A stretch of DNA of 9,649 nt from an uncultured Lachnospiraceae bacterium (GCA_905209865.1 CAJLUP010000067.1:1-9649), one strand, 5' to 3'. Numbered from the stretch's first letter, positions 1 to 8,514 are shown. The notes: a model not told the origin generated them from the letters alone. Program-made: numbers and translations.

Positions 1-19
1 ATTCATCTTCGGCAATCTA

Positions 20-51
20 ACCTCTAAAAGAGGTGTCTGACCGAATCGGTC
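20..51. repeat. Two adjacent perfect inverted repeats
   Basis: Two short perfect inverted repeats stand side by side: ACCTCT/AGAGGT around a 3-base AAA loop (20-34), and GACCGA/TCGGTC around a single central A (39-51). A further 5-base pairing, TTCGG (8-12) with CCGAA (41-45), could enclose the first hairpin instead of the second forming. No T-run follows, so this does not look like an intrinsic terminator. It could be the 3' part of a structured RNA or an operator pair belonging to whatever lies to the left. The rest of bases 1-177 shows no gene; every + frame in the first 40 bases soon meets a stop. Confidence 0.5.
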
Positions 52-127
52 GGAATTCAATTATTATTAAGTGGTGTTTCTTCTATATAAATAGTGCGTA
101 AATCAGCAATAAAGTGATAGAAGATTT

Positions 128-145
128 TTTGTCATTTGTGACAAA
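128..145. promoter_or_regulatory. Inverted repeat in the yifB leader, possible operator
   Basis: TTTGTCA (128-134) and TGACAAA (139-145) form a perfect 7-base inverted repeat with a 4-base spacer, ending 20 bases before the yifB ribosome binding site. It could be an operator half-site pair or an RNA hairpin in the leader. A TATAAA hexamer at 86-91 could be a -10 element, but no convincing -35 stands at the right distance, so no promoter is called. Confidence 0.3.
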
Positions 146-165
146 GGAGAACAGGAAACTCATAG

Positions 166-172
166 AAAGGAG
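166..172 (+). promoter_or_regulatory. Ribosome binding site deciding the yifB start
   Basis: AAAGGAG lies 5 bases before the ATG at 178. The in-frame GTG at 172 shares its first base with this site, so it cannot be the start served by it. The ATG at 178 is therefore chosen. Confidence 0.75.
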
Positions 173-177
173 TGAAA

Positions 178-1719
178 ATGAGTTTCAGCACAATTTTATC
201 TGCGGTGATTGAAGGCCTGAAAGTGGAATTTATCCATGTGGAGGCAGATGTGTCGAACGGGCTGCCGGTATTTCATATGGTGGGCTATTTGTCATCAGAA
301 GTAAAAGAAGCGGGAGAAAGAGTGAGAACTGCGATCAAAAACTCAGGGTTTGAGTATCCGGCAAAGCGTACCGTTGTGAATCTGTCGCCTGCAACAATGC
401 GAAAACATGGAGCATCGTTTGATTTACCCATTGCGGTATCAATTTTAACTGCTTTAGGACAGATTCAAAAAACAGAAAAAGAATGTTTGATCATCGGAGA
501 ACTTAGTCTTGGGGGAAGTGTGAAAAAAGTATCCGGGGTTTTGCCCATCGTAATGGAAGCCAAAGAGAAAGGAATAGGCAGATGTATTGTTCCGTCTGAA
601 AACGTAACGGAAGCGTCGCTTGTCAGTGGAATGGAGATTATAGGAGTTGCAACTCTACAGGAAACGGTTGAGGCAATGAGGTACGGAAGAAAGAGAAAGA
701 ATGCCCAAAACGAAAGAATACAAACGGATGAAAATTTCAGAAAAACAGTTCAAAGAGAATCAAAATTCCCCGATTTTGCGGATATGAAAGGGCAGGAATT
801 TGTCAAAAGGGCGGCGGAAATCGCGGTTGCCGGAGGTCATAATCTTCTGCTGATCGGCCCTCCGGGCAGCGGAAAATCAATGACGGCAAAGTGCATTGCC
901 GGTATTTTGCCGCCGCTTGATTTAAAGGAAAGTTTGGAAATCACAAAAATATATAGTGTATTGGGTCTGGTTGATGAGAGGATACCGCTGATCACAGATC
1001 GTCCGTTTCGTGAAGTACATCATACGGCGACGAAGGCTGCGCTGGTCGGAGGCGGGATGATTCCGCATCCCGGAGAAATCAGTTTGGCTCACAGAGGGGT
1101 GCTGTTTCTTGACGAACTGCCTGAATTTCAAAGAGATACATTAGAAGTGCTCAGGCAGCCGCTGGAAGAGAGATATGTGAATCTGTCACGGACATGCGGC
1201 AATTATACATTTCCGGCAAATTTTATGCTTGTGGCAGCGATGAATCCGTGTCCGTGCGGATGTTTTCCTGATGCAAAGTGCACTTGTACGCCGATGCAGA
1301 TCCAAACATATCAGAATCGTATCAGCCGTCCTTTTCTGGACAGGATCGATCTTTGTGTGGAAGCGCCCCGTGTAAAATACGAATATTTGTCAGATGAGAG
1401 GAAAGGAGAAAGTTCGGAAGAAATACGAAAAAGGATCTGCCGTGTCAGGGACATACAAAGACAGAGATACAAAGGAACGGAGATTGCGACAAATTCAATG
1501 TTGGAAGGGAAGGCGTTAAACAAGTACTGCAGATTGGGCAAAGCGGAAAAAGAAGTGATGGAGCAGGCGTTTTCCACTATGGGGCTGACGGCAAGGGGAT
1601 ATAGCCGGATCTTGAAAACAGCAAGAACGATTGCGGATTTGGAAGCAAGTGAAGCAATCACGATAAGTCATTTGAAAGAATCACTGGGGTATCGCATGGA
1701 TTACAGAAAGCATACTTGA
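178..1719 (+). CDS. yifB: YifB/ComM family Mg chelatase-like AAA+ ATPase
   Basis: The predicted 513-residue cytoplasmic protein belongs to the YifB/ComM family. In competent bacteria ComM is a hexameric helicase that drives branch migration of incoming single-stranded DNA during recombination; its job in this organism is inferred. The N-terminal ChlI-like domain (about 1-165) has the family opening with VEADVSNGLPVFHMVG. The central AAA+ domain has Walker A GPPGSGKS (227-234) and Walker B VLFLDE (308-313, with D312 and E313). After the sensor region comes the family cysteine cluster MNPCPCGCFPDAKCTC (from 355), and the C-terminal helical Mg-chelatase domain follows (about 405-505). Length is normal and the motifs are intact. 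The ATG at 178 is preferred to the GTG at 172 because of the ribosome binding site. It lies directly ahead of dprA, a pairing common in Firmicutes. A metal-chelatase role is unlikely because no partner subunits are seen. Confidence 0.95.
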   Translation: MSFSTILSAVIEGLKVEFIHVEADVSNGLPVFHMVGYLSSEVKEAGERVRTAIKNSGFEYPAKRTVVNLSPATMRKHGASFDLPIAVSILTALGQIQKTEKECLIIGELSLGGSVKKVSGVLPIVMEAKEKGIGRCIVPSENVTEASLVSGMEIIGVATLQETVEAMRYGRKRKNAQNERIQTDENFRKTVQRESKFPDFADMKGQEFVKRAAEIAVAGGHNLLLIGPPGSGKSMTAKCIAGILPPLDLKESLEITKIYSVLGLVDERIPLITDRPFREVHHTATKAALVGGGMIPHPGEISLAHRGVLFLDELPEFQRDTLEVLRQPLEERYVNLSRTCGNYTFPANFMLVAAMNPCPCGCFPDAKCTCTPMQIQTYQNRISRPFLDRIDLCVEAPRVKYEYLSDERKGESSEEIRKRICRVRDIQRQRYKGTEIATNSMLEGKALNKYCRLGKAEKEVMEQAFSTMGLTARGYSRILKTARTIADLEASEAITISHLKESLGYRMDYRKHT

Positions 1720-1790
1720 TGAGAATGGAAAATAGAGTGGACAGGATAGTTGAAAACAAGGAAAAGGATGACGTAAAAACAGAATTATAA
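1719..1790 (+). CDS. Possible 23-residue peptide between yifB and dprA
   Basis: An ATG overlaps the yifB stop (TGATG), giving a 24-codon frame that ends in TAA just before the dprA ribosome binding site. The peptide would be MRMENRVDRIVENKEKDDV followed by KTEL: highly charged, with no membrane segment or known motif. No good ribosome binding site precedes it, so any translation would rely on coupling to yifB termination. It fills the 1720-1791 gap almost exactly, which suggests either a coupling peptide or chance. I do not recognise it as any known protein. Confidence 0.2.
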   Translation: MRMENRVDRIVENKEKDDVKTEL

Positions 1791-1794
1791 TTTG

Positions 1795-1800
1795 AAAGGG
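1795..1800 (+). promoter_or_regulatory. Ribosome binding site deciding the dprA start
   Basis: AAAGGG stands 6 bases before the ATG at 1807. The in-frame TTG at 1792 lies ahead of this site and has no site of its own, so the ATG is chosen. Confidence 0.6.
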
Positions 1801-1806
1801 TCTTAT

Positions 1807-2913
1807 ATGAAATATGAATATTGGTTTGCGAAAATACAGGGAATAAATGTGCGAAAAAAAATTCGTCTGCGTCAGTGTATGAAAACGGCAGAAGCGATTT
1901 ATTCTATGGAGGAAATGCAGTTGAAAGAAATGGAGTTCTTGAATGAAAGAGAACGAAATAAAATTTTACAGGCGAAACAGCAAGAAGATTTGGAAAAAGA
2001 GTATGACAGACTACGCAAAAAAGAAATTCGTTTTATCCCCTGTTTTGCAGAGGAATATCCTAAAAATCTAAAGCAGATTACAGATTATCCATATGCGCTT
2101 TATGTGAAAGGCAATCTCCCGGATGAAGAAGCGAAAAAGGTGGCTTTAGTTGGGGCAAGGCGCTGTACCCCATATGGAGAAAAGTATGCGGTTGATTTCG
2201 GGAAAGCGCTGGCAGAATGTGGAATACAGATTATCAGCGGGATGGCACGGGGAGTTGATGGAATGGGTCACAGAGGAGCTTTGATGGGAAGGGGAAAGAC
2301 GTTTGCGGTACTTGGATGTGGTGTGGACGTATGCTATCCAAGGGAACACATCGGGCTTTATGTAGATATTCTTGAGCAGGGGGGAGGAATCCTTTCGGAA
2401 TTACCGCCAAAGACGCCTCCGCTTCCACAGCATTTTCCGGCTCGAAACCGGATTATAAGCGGTCTGTCTGATGCGGTGCTGGTTATGGAAGCGGGGAGAA
2501 AAAGCGGCTCTCTTATCACAGTAGATATGGCATTGGAGCAGGGAAAAGAGGTGTACGCGCTTCCAGGACCGGTGAATAGTCAAATGAGCATTGGATGCAA
2601 TGAATTGATCCGTCAGGGGGCGGGAATTTTACTTTCACCGGAAATGATATTGGAAGAATGGAACTTATCTGAACAAAAAACAGATGGATCACCGGAAATG
2701 AATAAAAAAAGCGGGAAAGACAGCAAAAATAAAAAAACGCTTGAAACTCAAGAGGAATTGTTGTATAGTTGTCTCGGTTTGTACCCAAAGAGTGTGGAAG
2801 AGATTTTGCGGGAAACGAAATTGGAAGTCCGAAAGGTTATGGAGATTCTGGTTTCTTTGGAATTGCGAGGGTACATACGGGAGATATCAAAAAATTATTA
2901 TATTATCACTTGA
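1807..2913 (+). CDS. dprA: DNA processing protein DprA (RecA loader)
   Basis: DprA (also called Smf) binds incoming single-stranded DNA in the cytoplasm and loads RecA during natural transformation. It is also widespread in species not known to be competent. The 368-residue product has a variable N-terminal helical region (about 1-90), then the Rossmann-like DprA core (about 95-290) with its signatures: VALVGARRCTPYG (around G116), SGMARGVDG (144-152), a GGGILSELPP stretch, FPARNRIIS (210-218) and the SGSLITVDMALEQGKEVYA segment. A lysine-rich linker (about 298-312) leads to a C-terminal winged-helix-like domain ending in REISKNYYIIT. All family signatures are present with no break. The gene follows yifB by 87 bases and precedes topA by 104, with no terminator between, so co-transcription with yifB is likely. 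That gap holds no clear promoter. Confidence 0.95.
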   Translation: MKYEYWFAKIQGINVRKKIRLRQCMKTAEAIYSMEEMQLKEMEFLNERERNKILQAKQQEDLEKEYDRLRKKEIRFIPCFAEEYPKNLKQITDYPYALYVKGNLPDEEAKKVALVGARRCTPYGEKYAVDFGKALAECGIQIISGMARGVDGMGHRGALMGRGKTFAVLGCGVDVCYPREHIGLYVDILEQGGGILSELPPKTPPLPQHFPARNRIISGLSDAVLVMEAGRKSGSLITVDMALEQGKEVYALPGPVNSQMSIGCNELIRQGAGILLSPEMILEEWNLSEQKTDGSPEMNKKSGKDSKNKKTLETQEELLYSCLGLYPKSVEEILRETKLEVRKVMEILVSLELRGYIREISKNYYIIT

Positions 2914-3001
2914 GGGAAAAATAGTTTGCAGTCTGCTTTAAGCTGCATTTAGTAATTTGAGAGACAGTTTGGGGTTAAAAATGGGCATATACCGCCTGGA
3001 T

Positions 3002-3008
3002 GGAGGAG
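3002..3008 (+). promoter_or_regulatory. Ribosome binding site deciding the topA start
   Basis: GGAGGAG stands 9 bases before the ATG at 3018. An upstream in-frame ATG at 3000 overlaps this site and is therefore not used. The chosen start gives the usual family N-terminus, MAHYLVIVESPAK. Confidence 0.8.
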
Positions 3009-3017
3009 TTATTTTTT

Positions 3018-5087
3018 ATGGCACATTATCTTGTTATCGTGGAGTCTCCTGCGAAAGTGAAAACAATTAAAAAGTTTTTGGGCAGTAATTATACGGTTGC
3101 GGCTTCGCAGGGACATGTACGGGATCTTCCAAAAAGTTCGCTTGGAATTGACGTTGAACACGATTACGAACCGAAATACATTACAATAAGGGGAAAAGGT
3201 GATATTCTTGCAGCTTTGCGAAAAGAGGCGAAGAAATCAGATAAAGTTTTTCTGGCAACCGACCCTGACCGTGAAGGAGAGGCGATTTCATGGCATCTTG
3301 CGACAGCGCTAAAGCTGGATGAAAAGAAGATGCGCAGAATCACCTTTAATGAGATTACGAAAAATGCGGTGAAAGCATCGCTAAAAGCTCCGCGGGATAT
3401 TGATATGAATTTGGTGGATGCTCAGCAGGCTCGACGCGTTCTTGACCGTATGGTAGGATATAGGATCAGTCCGCTGCTTTGGGCAAAAGTAAAGAGAGGA
3501 CTGAGCGCAGGTCGTGTGCAGTCGGTAGCTCTTCGCCTTGTGGCGGATCGGGAAGAAGAAATAGACGCTTTTATTCCGGAAGAATATTGGACGCTTGATG
3601 CGATTCTGAAGATTAAAGGAGAAAAACGTCCGCTTACAGCGAAGTTTTATGGAACAGATCAGAAAAAAATGACGATCAGATCAGAAAAAGAATTGAATGA
3701 GATCGTTGAGAAGATCGAAAATGCGGAATTTAAAGTGGATGATATAAAAACAAGTGAGCGGATCCGAAAAGCGCCGCTTCCGTTTACGACAAGTACGCTG
3801 CAGCAGGAAGCTGCAAAGGCGTTGAATTTTGGAACCCAGAAAACAATGCGCATTGCGCAGCAGCTGTATGAAGGCGTTGATATTAAGGGCGGCGGAACAG
3901 TCGGTGTTATCACTTATCTGCGTACAGATTCCACCCGTATCGCAGAGGAAGCGGATGCATCGGCTCGAGAATATATTGCATCTGTATATGGAGAAGAATA
4001 CGTTGCGGCAGGTCAGAAAAAACAGGCGGAAGGCAAGAAAATACAAGACGCTCATGAAGCAATCCGACCGACAGATATCAGCAGGACTCCGGCGTCTATC
4101 AAAGACTCTCTTACAAGAGATCAGTTTCGTCTTTACCAGCTTATATGGAAACGTTTTGCGGCAAGCCGCATGATGCCGGCAAAATATGAGTCTACATCGG
4201 TTAAGATTGCCGCTGAAGAATATCGGTTTGCGGTTTCTACTTCAAGACTTGTGTTTGATGGTTTCCGCACAGTGTATACAGAAGCCGATGAAGAAAAAGA
4301 AGAGAAAAATGTTTTAGTAGGACATTTGAGTATGGATTCTGTATTTACAAAGGAAAGTTTTGATAAGAAACAGCATTTTACGCAGCCGCCAGCCCATTAT
4401 ACGGAAGCGACTCTCGTAAAAGCGTTAGAGGAGCTTGGAATCGGGCGTCCAAGCACATATGCTCCGACAATTTCTATTATTCTCGGACGTCGTTATGTGA
4501 CAAAAGAGGCAAAGAATCTGTATTTGACGGAAATAGGGGAAGTGGTAAACAATATTATGAAACAGTCATTTCCCAGCATTGTAGATGCGAATTTTACGGC
4601 AAATATGGAAGGACTTCTTGATATGGTTGAAGAAGGAAAAGTTGCATGGAAAGATGTGATCCGTAACTTTTATCCTGATTTGGATGAAGCGGTAAAGCGC
4701 GCAGAGATTGAGCTTGAAAGCGTGAAGATTGAAGATGAAGTAACGGATGTGATCTGCGAGGAGTGCGGAAGAAACATGGTAGTGAAGTACGGACCTCATG
4801 GAAAATTCCTCGCATGTCCGGGATTTCCGGAATGCAGGAATACGAAGCCGTATCTTGAAAAGATCGGTGTGCCGTGTCCGGTATGCGGAAAAGATGTTGT
4901 GATCCGCAAAACAAAAAAAGGGCGAAAATATTATGGCTGTGAGAATAATCCGGAATGTGATTTTATGTCATGGCAGAAGCCTTCAAAAGAAAAGTGTCCT
5001 GATTGCGGAGGATATATGGTGGAGAAGGGAAATAAGCTTGTCTGTGCAGATGAAAAGTGCGGATATGTTAAAACAATCGAAAAATAA
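3018..5087 (+). CDS. topA: DNA topoisomerase I (type IA)
   Basis: Topoisomerase I relaxes negative supercoils by cutting one DNA strand through a 5'-phosphotyrosine link, balancing gyrase on the nucleoid. The 689-residue product is the usual Firmicutes length. The TOPRIM domain opens with LVIVESPAK and carries the metal-binding DPDREGE set (D82, D84, E86). The catalytic tyrosine is Y300 in ITYLRTDS. Later core motifs include AHEAIRPT and EELGIGRPSTYAP. The C-terminus carries three four-cysteine zinc fingers: C580/C583/C600/C606, C620/C623/C641/C647 and C660/C663/C676/C681, which aid DNA binding and strand passage. Every catalytic element is intact. It sits between dprA and codY; in Bacillus subtilis trmFO, codV (xerC) and hslVU separate topA from codY, and these are absent here. 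No terminator follows, so read-through into codY is possible. Confidence 0.98.
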   Translation: MAHYLVIVESPAKVKTIKKFLGSNYTVAASQGHVRDLPKSSLGIDVEHDYEPKYITIRGKGDILAALRKEAKKSDKVFLATDPDREGEAISWHLATALKLDEKKMRRITFNEITKNAVKASLKAPRDIDMNLVDAQQARRVLDRMVGYRISPLLWAKVKRGLSAGRVQSVALRLVADREEEIDAFIPEEYWTLDAILKIKGEKRPLTAKFYGTDQKKMTIRSEKELNEIVEKIENAEFKVDDIKTSERIRKAPLPFTTSTLQQEAAKALNFGTQKTMRIAQQLYEGVDIKGGGTVGVITYLRTDSTRIAEEADASAREYIASVYGEEYVAAGQKKQAEGKKIQDAHEAIRPTDISRTPASIKDSLTRDQFRLYQLIWKRFAASRMMPAKYESTSVKIAAEEYRFAVSTSRLVFDGFRTVYTEADEEKEEKNVLVGHLSMDSVFTKESFDKKQHFTQPPAHYTEATLVKALEELGIGRPSTYAPTISIILGRRYVTKEAKNLYLTEIGEVVNNIMKQSFPSIVDANFTANMEGLLDMVEEGKVAWKDVIRNFYPDLDEAVKRAEIELESVKIEDEVTDVICEECGRNMVVKYGPHGKFLACPGFPECRNTKPYLEKIGVPCPVCGKDVVIRKTKKGRKYYGCENNPECDFMSWQKPSKEKCPDCGGYMVEKGNKLVCADEKCGYVKTIEK

Positions 5088-5101
5088 GGAATAAAATTGT
5101 T

Positions 5102-5116
5102 TATACGCAGAAAATT
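5102..5116. promoter_or_regulatory. Weak CodY-box candidate upstream of codY
   Basis: The 15 bases TATACGCAGAAAATT match the CodY consensus AATTTTCWGAAAATT with four mismatches, all in the left arm; the CAGAAAATT half is perfect. CodY proteins often control their own operon, so the position 142 bases before codY would make sense. The surrounding DNA is very A-rich, so chance is a real possibility. Confidence 0.2.
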
Positions 5117-5164
5117 TATAAAAAAGAGAACAAAAAAGAAGTAAAAATTGGAAATGTATTGAAA

Positions 5165-5192
5165 TTCAAAAAATTGTGTGATAGCATATTAT
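5165..5192 (+). promoter_or_regulatory. Possible codY promoter
   Basis: TTCAAA (5165-5170) and TATTAT (5187-5192) have a 16-base spacing and match the vegetative consensus at 4/6 and 5/6. This would start transcription about 60 bases before the codY ATG. The region is AT-rich, so such pairs can arise by chance, and codY may also be read from topA. Confidence 0.3.
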
Positions 5193-5247
5193 TATCTATT
5201 TGTTTATCTGGATTTGTGTATACAATTATTGGCTTAAAAAAGCAAAC

Positions 5248-5252
5248 GGAGG
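5248..5252 (+). promoter_or_regulatory. Ribosome binding site deciding the codY start
   Basis: GGAGG is 5 bases before the ATG at 5258. It supports this start over the in-frame TTG at 5159, whose upstream sequence is only weakly purine-rich. Confidence 0.8.
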
Positions 5253-5257
5253 AAATA

Positions 5258-6037
5258 ATGAGCGTACAACTGTTAGACAAAACAAGAAAAATTAATAAAT
5301 TGCTTCATAACAATAATTCAAGTAAGGTCGTATTTAATGATATCTGTGCGGTGTTGACCGAAATTCTTGATTCGAACGTTCTTGTTGTAAGCAGGAAAGG
5401 AAAAATTCTCGGCGTAAGTAAAAGTCCGAAAGTGCAGGAAATTAATGAGCTGATTACAGAAGCAGTCGGCTCTCACATTGATCAGATGTTAAATGAGAGA
5501 CTTCTCAGCATTCTTTCTACGAAAGAAAATGTGAATTTGGAAACACTTGGATTTTCAGCGGACGCTGTGCAGGGATGCCAGGCGATTGTAACTCCGATCG
5601 ATATTGCAGGGGAACGTCTTGGAACATTGTTTATTTATAAGCAGGACAAAACGTATTCGATTGATGACATTATTTTGAGTGAGTACGGAACGGCTGTTGT
5701 CGGTTTGGAGATGCTTCGTTCTGTAAATGAAGAGAGTGCGGAAGAGACACGTAAGGAACATATTGTGCAATCGGCGATCAGTACACTTTCCTTTTCTGAA
5801 CTTGAAGCGATCATTCATATTTTTGATGAGCTTGGCGGAACGGAAGGGATTCTTGTGGCAAGCAAAGTGGCAGACAGAGTGGGGATTACACGCTCGGTTA
5901 TCGTGAATGCACTGCGCAAATTTGAAAGCGCCGGAGTGATCGAATCCCGTTCTTCAGGAATGAAGGGAACTTATATAAAAGTATTGAATGACTATGTGTT
6001 CGAAGAACTTGAGAAAATCAAGAAGGAGCGTATGTAG
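5258..6037 (+). CDS. codY: GTP- and branched-chain amino acid-sensing regulator CodY
   Basis: CodY is the global nutrient regulator of low-GC Gram-positives. When GTP and isoleucine, leucine or valine are plentiful it binds DNA and mostly represses amino acid synthesis, transport and stationary-phase genes. From the ATG at 5258 the product is 259 residues, the usual family length, with the typical N-terminus LLDKTRKINKLL. The first part (about 1-155) is the GAF ligand-binding domain. A linker helix follows, then the winged helix-turn-helix, whose recognition segment (from A201) reads ASKVADRVGITRSVIVNALRK and is nearly unchanged from other CodY proteins. The end SGMKGTYIKVLN is also typical. 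No truncation is seen. The reading frame remains open upstream to 5072, which would add a hydrophobic stretch if the TTG at 5159 were used; this is judged unlikely. A weak CodY box lies in the leader, so self-control is possible. Confidence 0.97.
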   Translation: MSVQLLDKTRKINKLLHNNNSSKVVFNDICAVLTEILDSNVLVVSRKGKILGVSKSPKVQEINELITEAVGSHIDQMLNERLLSILSTKENVNLETLGFSADAVQGCQAIVTPIDIAGERLGTLFIYKQDKTYSIDDIILSEYGTAVVGLEMLRSVNEESAEETRKEHIVQSAISTLSFSELEAIIHIFDELGGTEGILVASKVADRVGITRSVIVNALRKFESAGVIESRSSGMKGTYIKVLNDYVFEELEKIKKERM

Positions 6038-6086
6038 TTCTTGGCAAGGTTGAAAAGTCAGAGGAAGACAGGCAGGAGGAAGGACG

Positions 6087-6413
6087 ATGTACGAAGGAAA
6101 TCCCGTAGATCTGCGTATGGAGAAGATCATATCTGCAGATGGAATATTTGATGAGTCTACAAGACAATGCAGAGTTGAAAAATATGATCCGGAAGAGGAT
6201 TATATCTATCTTGAACTGAAAGAGGATGAACTGACGGTAATTTCGCTTGATGCAAAATACAGATGTTATATTTCGACAAGGACGGAGCTTTTGTATTGTA
6301 CAGGTGTTGTGAAAGAGAGATATTGCCGTGATGACCGGAAGTTTTTGAAACTTCGGATCGAAAATGGATTTTATAATGTATATGAAGGAAGAAAAATGAC
6401 GAAACGTGTGTAG
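6087..6413 (+). CDS. Small protein resembling a YcgR/PilZ N-terminal domain
   Basis: I do not recognise a named gene. The 108-residue product is soluble, charged and mostly beta-strand in pattern, with no signal peptide or membrane segment. The run of alternating strands (RQCRVEKYDPEEDYIYLELK, then LDAKYRCYISTRTELLYCTG, then the FLKLRIENGFY segment) resembles the N-terminal domain found before PilZ in YcgR-type cyclic-di-GMP receptors. The PilZ part with its RxxxR and DxSxxG motifs is absent, so c-di-GMP binding is not expected. That likeness is by eye only. A strong AGGAGG (6074-6079) stands 7 bases before the ATG, and the gene follows codY by 49 bases without a terminator, so it is probably co-transcribed with codY. 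Its stop codon lies in the loop of the following terminator hairpin. Confidence 0.8.
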   Translation: MYEGNPVDLRMEKIISADGIFDESTRQCRVEKYDPEEDYIYLELKEDELTVISLDAKYRCYISTRTELLYCTGVVKERYCRDDRKFLKLRIENGFYNVYEGRKMTKRV

Positions 6414-6432
6414 ATACGTTTCGTTATTTTTT
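6399..6432 (+). terminator. Intrinsic terminator overlapping the preceding stop codon
   Basis: ACGAAACGT (6399-6407) pairs perfectly with ACGTTTCGT (6416-6424) around an 8-base loop that contains the TAG of the preceding gene, and a six-T run follows at 6427-6432. The 5' arm therefore encodes the last codons of that gene. It separates the codY block from groESL. Confidence 0.8.
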
Positions 6433-6455
6433 CTATAAAATCCTCATAAACTGTG

Positions 6456-6484
6456 TTGACAAATTGAAAATGGAGTGCTATTTT
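6456..6484 (+). promoter_or_regulatory. groESL promoter
   Basis: A perfect -35 TTGACA (6456-6461) is followed after 17 bases by TATTTT (6479-6484) as the best-spaced -10. Transcription would start near 6491, just before the CIRCE operator, the usual arrangement for HrcA-controlled vegetative promoters. Confidence 0.8.
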
Positions 6485-6497
6485 ATATTCATGAAGT

Positions 6498-6524
6498 TTA
6501 GCACTCGTAATAAAAGAGTGCTAA
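6498..6524. promoter_or_regulatory. CIRCE operator (HrcA binding site)
   Basis: TTAGCACTC, nine spacer bases, GAGTGCTAA: a perfect match to the CIRCE element bound by the heat-shock repressor HrcA. It lies at the expected start of the transcript, so it could act as operator and as a hairpin in the 5' leader. HrcA itself is not encoded in this window. A further half-site GAGTGCTA stands at 6473-6480 over the promoter. Confidence 0.98.
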
Positions 6525-6550
6525 CAAACGAAAATTAAGGAGGAATTACA

Positions 6551-6838
6551 ATGAAATTAGTACCGTTGGGTGACAAAATTGTTTTGAAACAGTTAGAAGC
6601 AGAAGAAACGACGAAATCCGGTATTGTTTTGCCGGGACAGGCGAAAGAAAAACCGCAGGAAGCAGAAGTGATCGCTGTAGGACCGGGCGGAAATATAGAT
6701 GGAAAAGAAGTAGTAATGCAGGTGAATGCAGGAGATAAAGTGATTTACTCTAAATACGCAGGAACAGATGTGGAACTGGATGGAGAAGAGTATATTATCG
6801 TAAAACAGAGTGACATTCTCGCAATCGTAACAGAGTAA
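6551..6838 (+). CDS. groES: Co-chaperonin GroES
   Basis: GroES is the heptameric lid of the GroEL chamber; it caps the ATP-bound ring so that enclosed proteins can fold in the cytoplasm. The 95-residue product has the usual length. It opens with the typical MKLVPLGDKIVLKQ, carries the mobile loop with the GroEL-contacting IVL (25-27), the AEVIAVGPGG segment (38-47), and ends in the EEYIIVKQSDILAIV strand. AAGGAGG stands 7 bases before the ATG. It is the first gene of the groESL operon, under the CIRCE-controlled promoter, and groEL follows after 50 bases. Confidence 0.98.
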   Translation: MKLVPLGDKIVLKQLEAEETTKSGIVLPGQAKEKPQEAEVIAVGPGGNIDGKEVVMQVNAGDKVIYSKYAGTDVELDGEEYIIVKQSDILAIVTE

Positions 6839-6864
6839 AGATAGCAGCAGATAGATGATAATAG

Positions 6865-8514
<1,650 letters not shown>

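Noticed and set aside
5..14. ATCTTCGGCA shared between the left edge and 8725-8734
   Set aside because: A 10-base match is expected many times by chance in a window of this size, and the flanks do not align.
2957..2991. Promoter before topA (TTGAGA with CATATA)
   Set aside because: The spacing is 23 bases and the -10 is poor, so it is not supportable as a promoter.
3829..4173. Second + strand frame of 114 codons inside topA
   Set aside because: It lies wholly within the catalytic core of topA in another frame and shows no recognisable domain.
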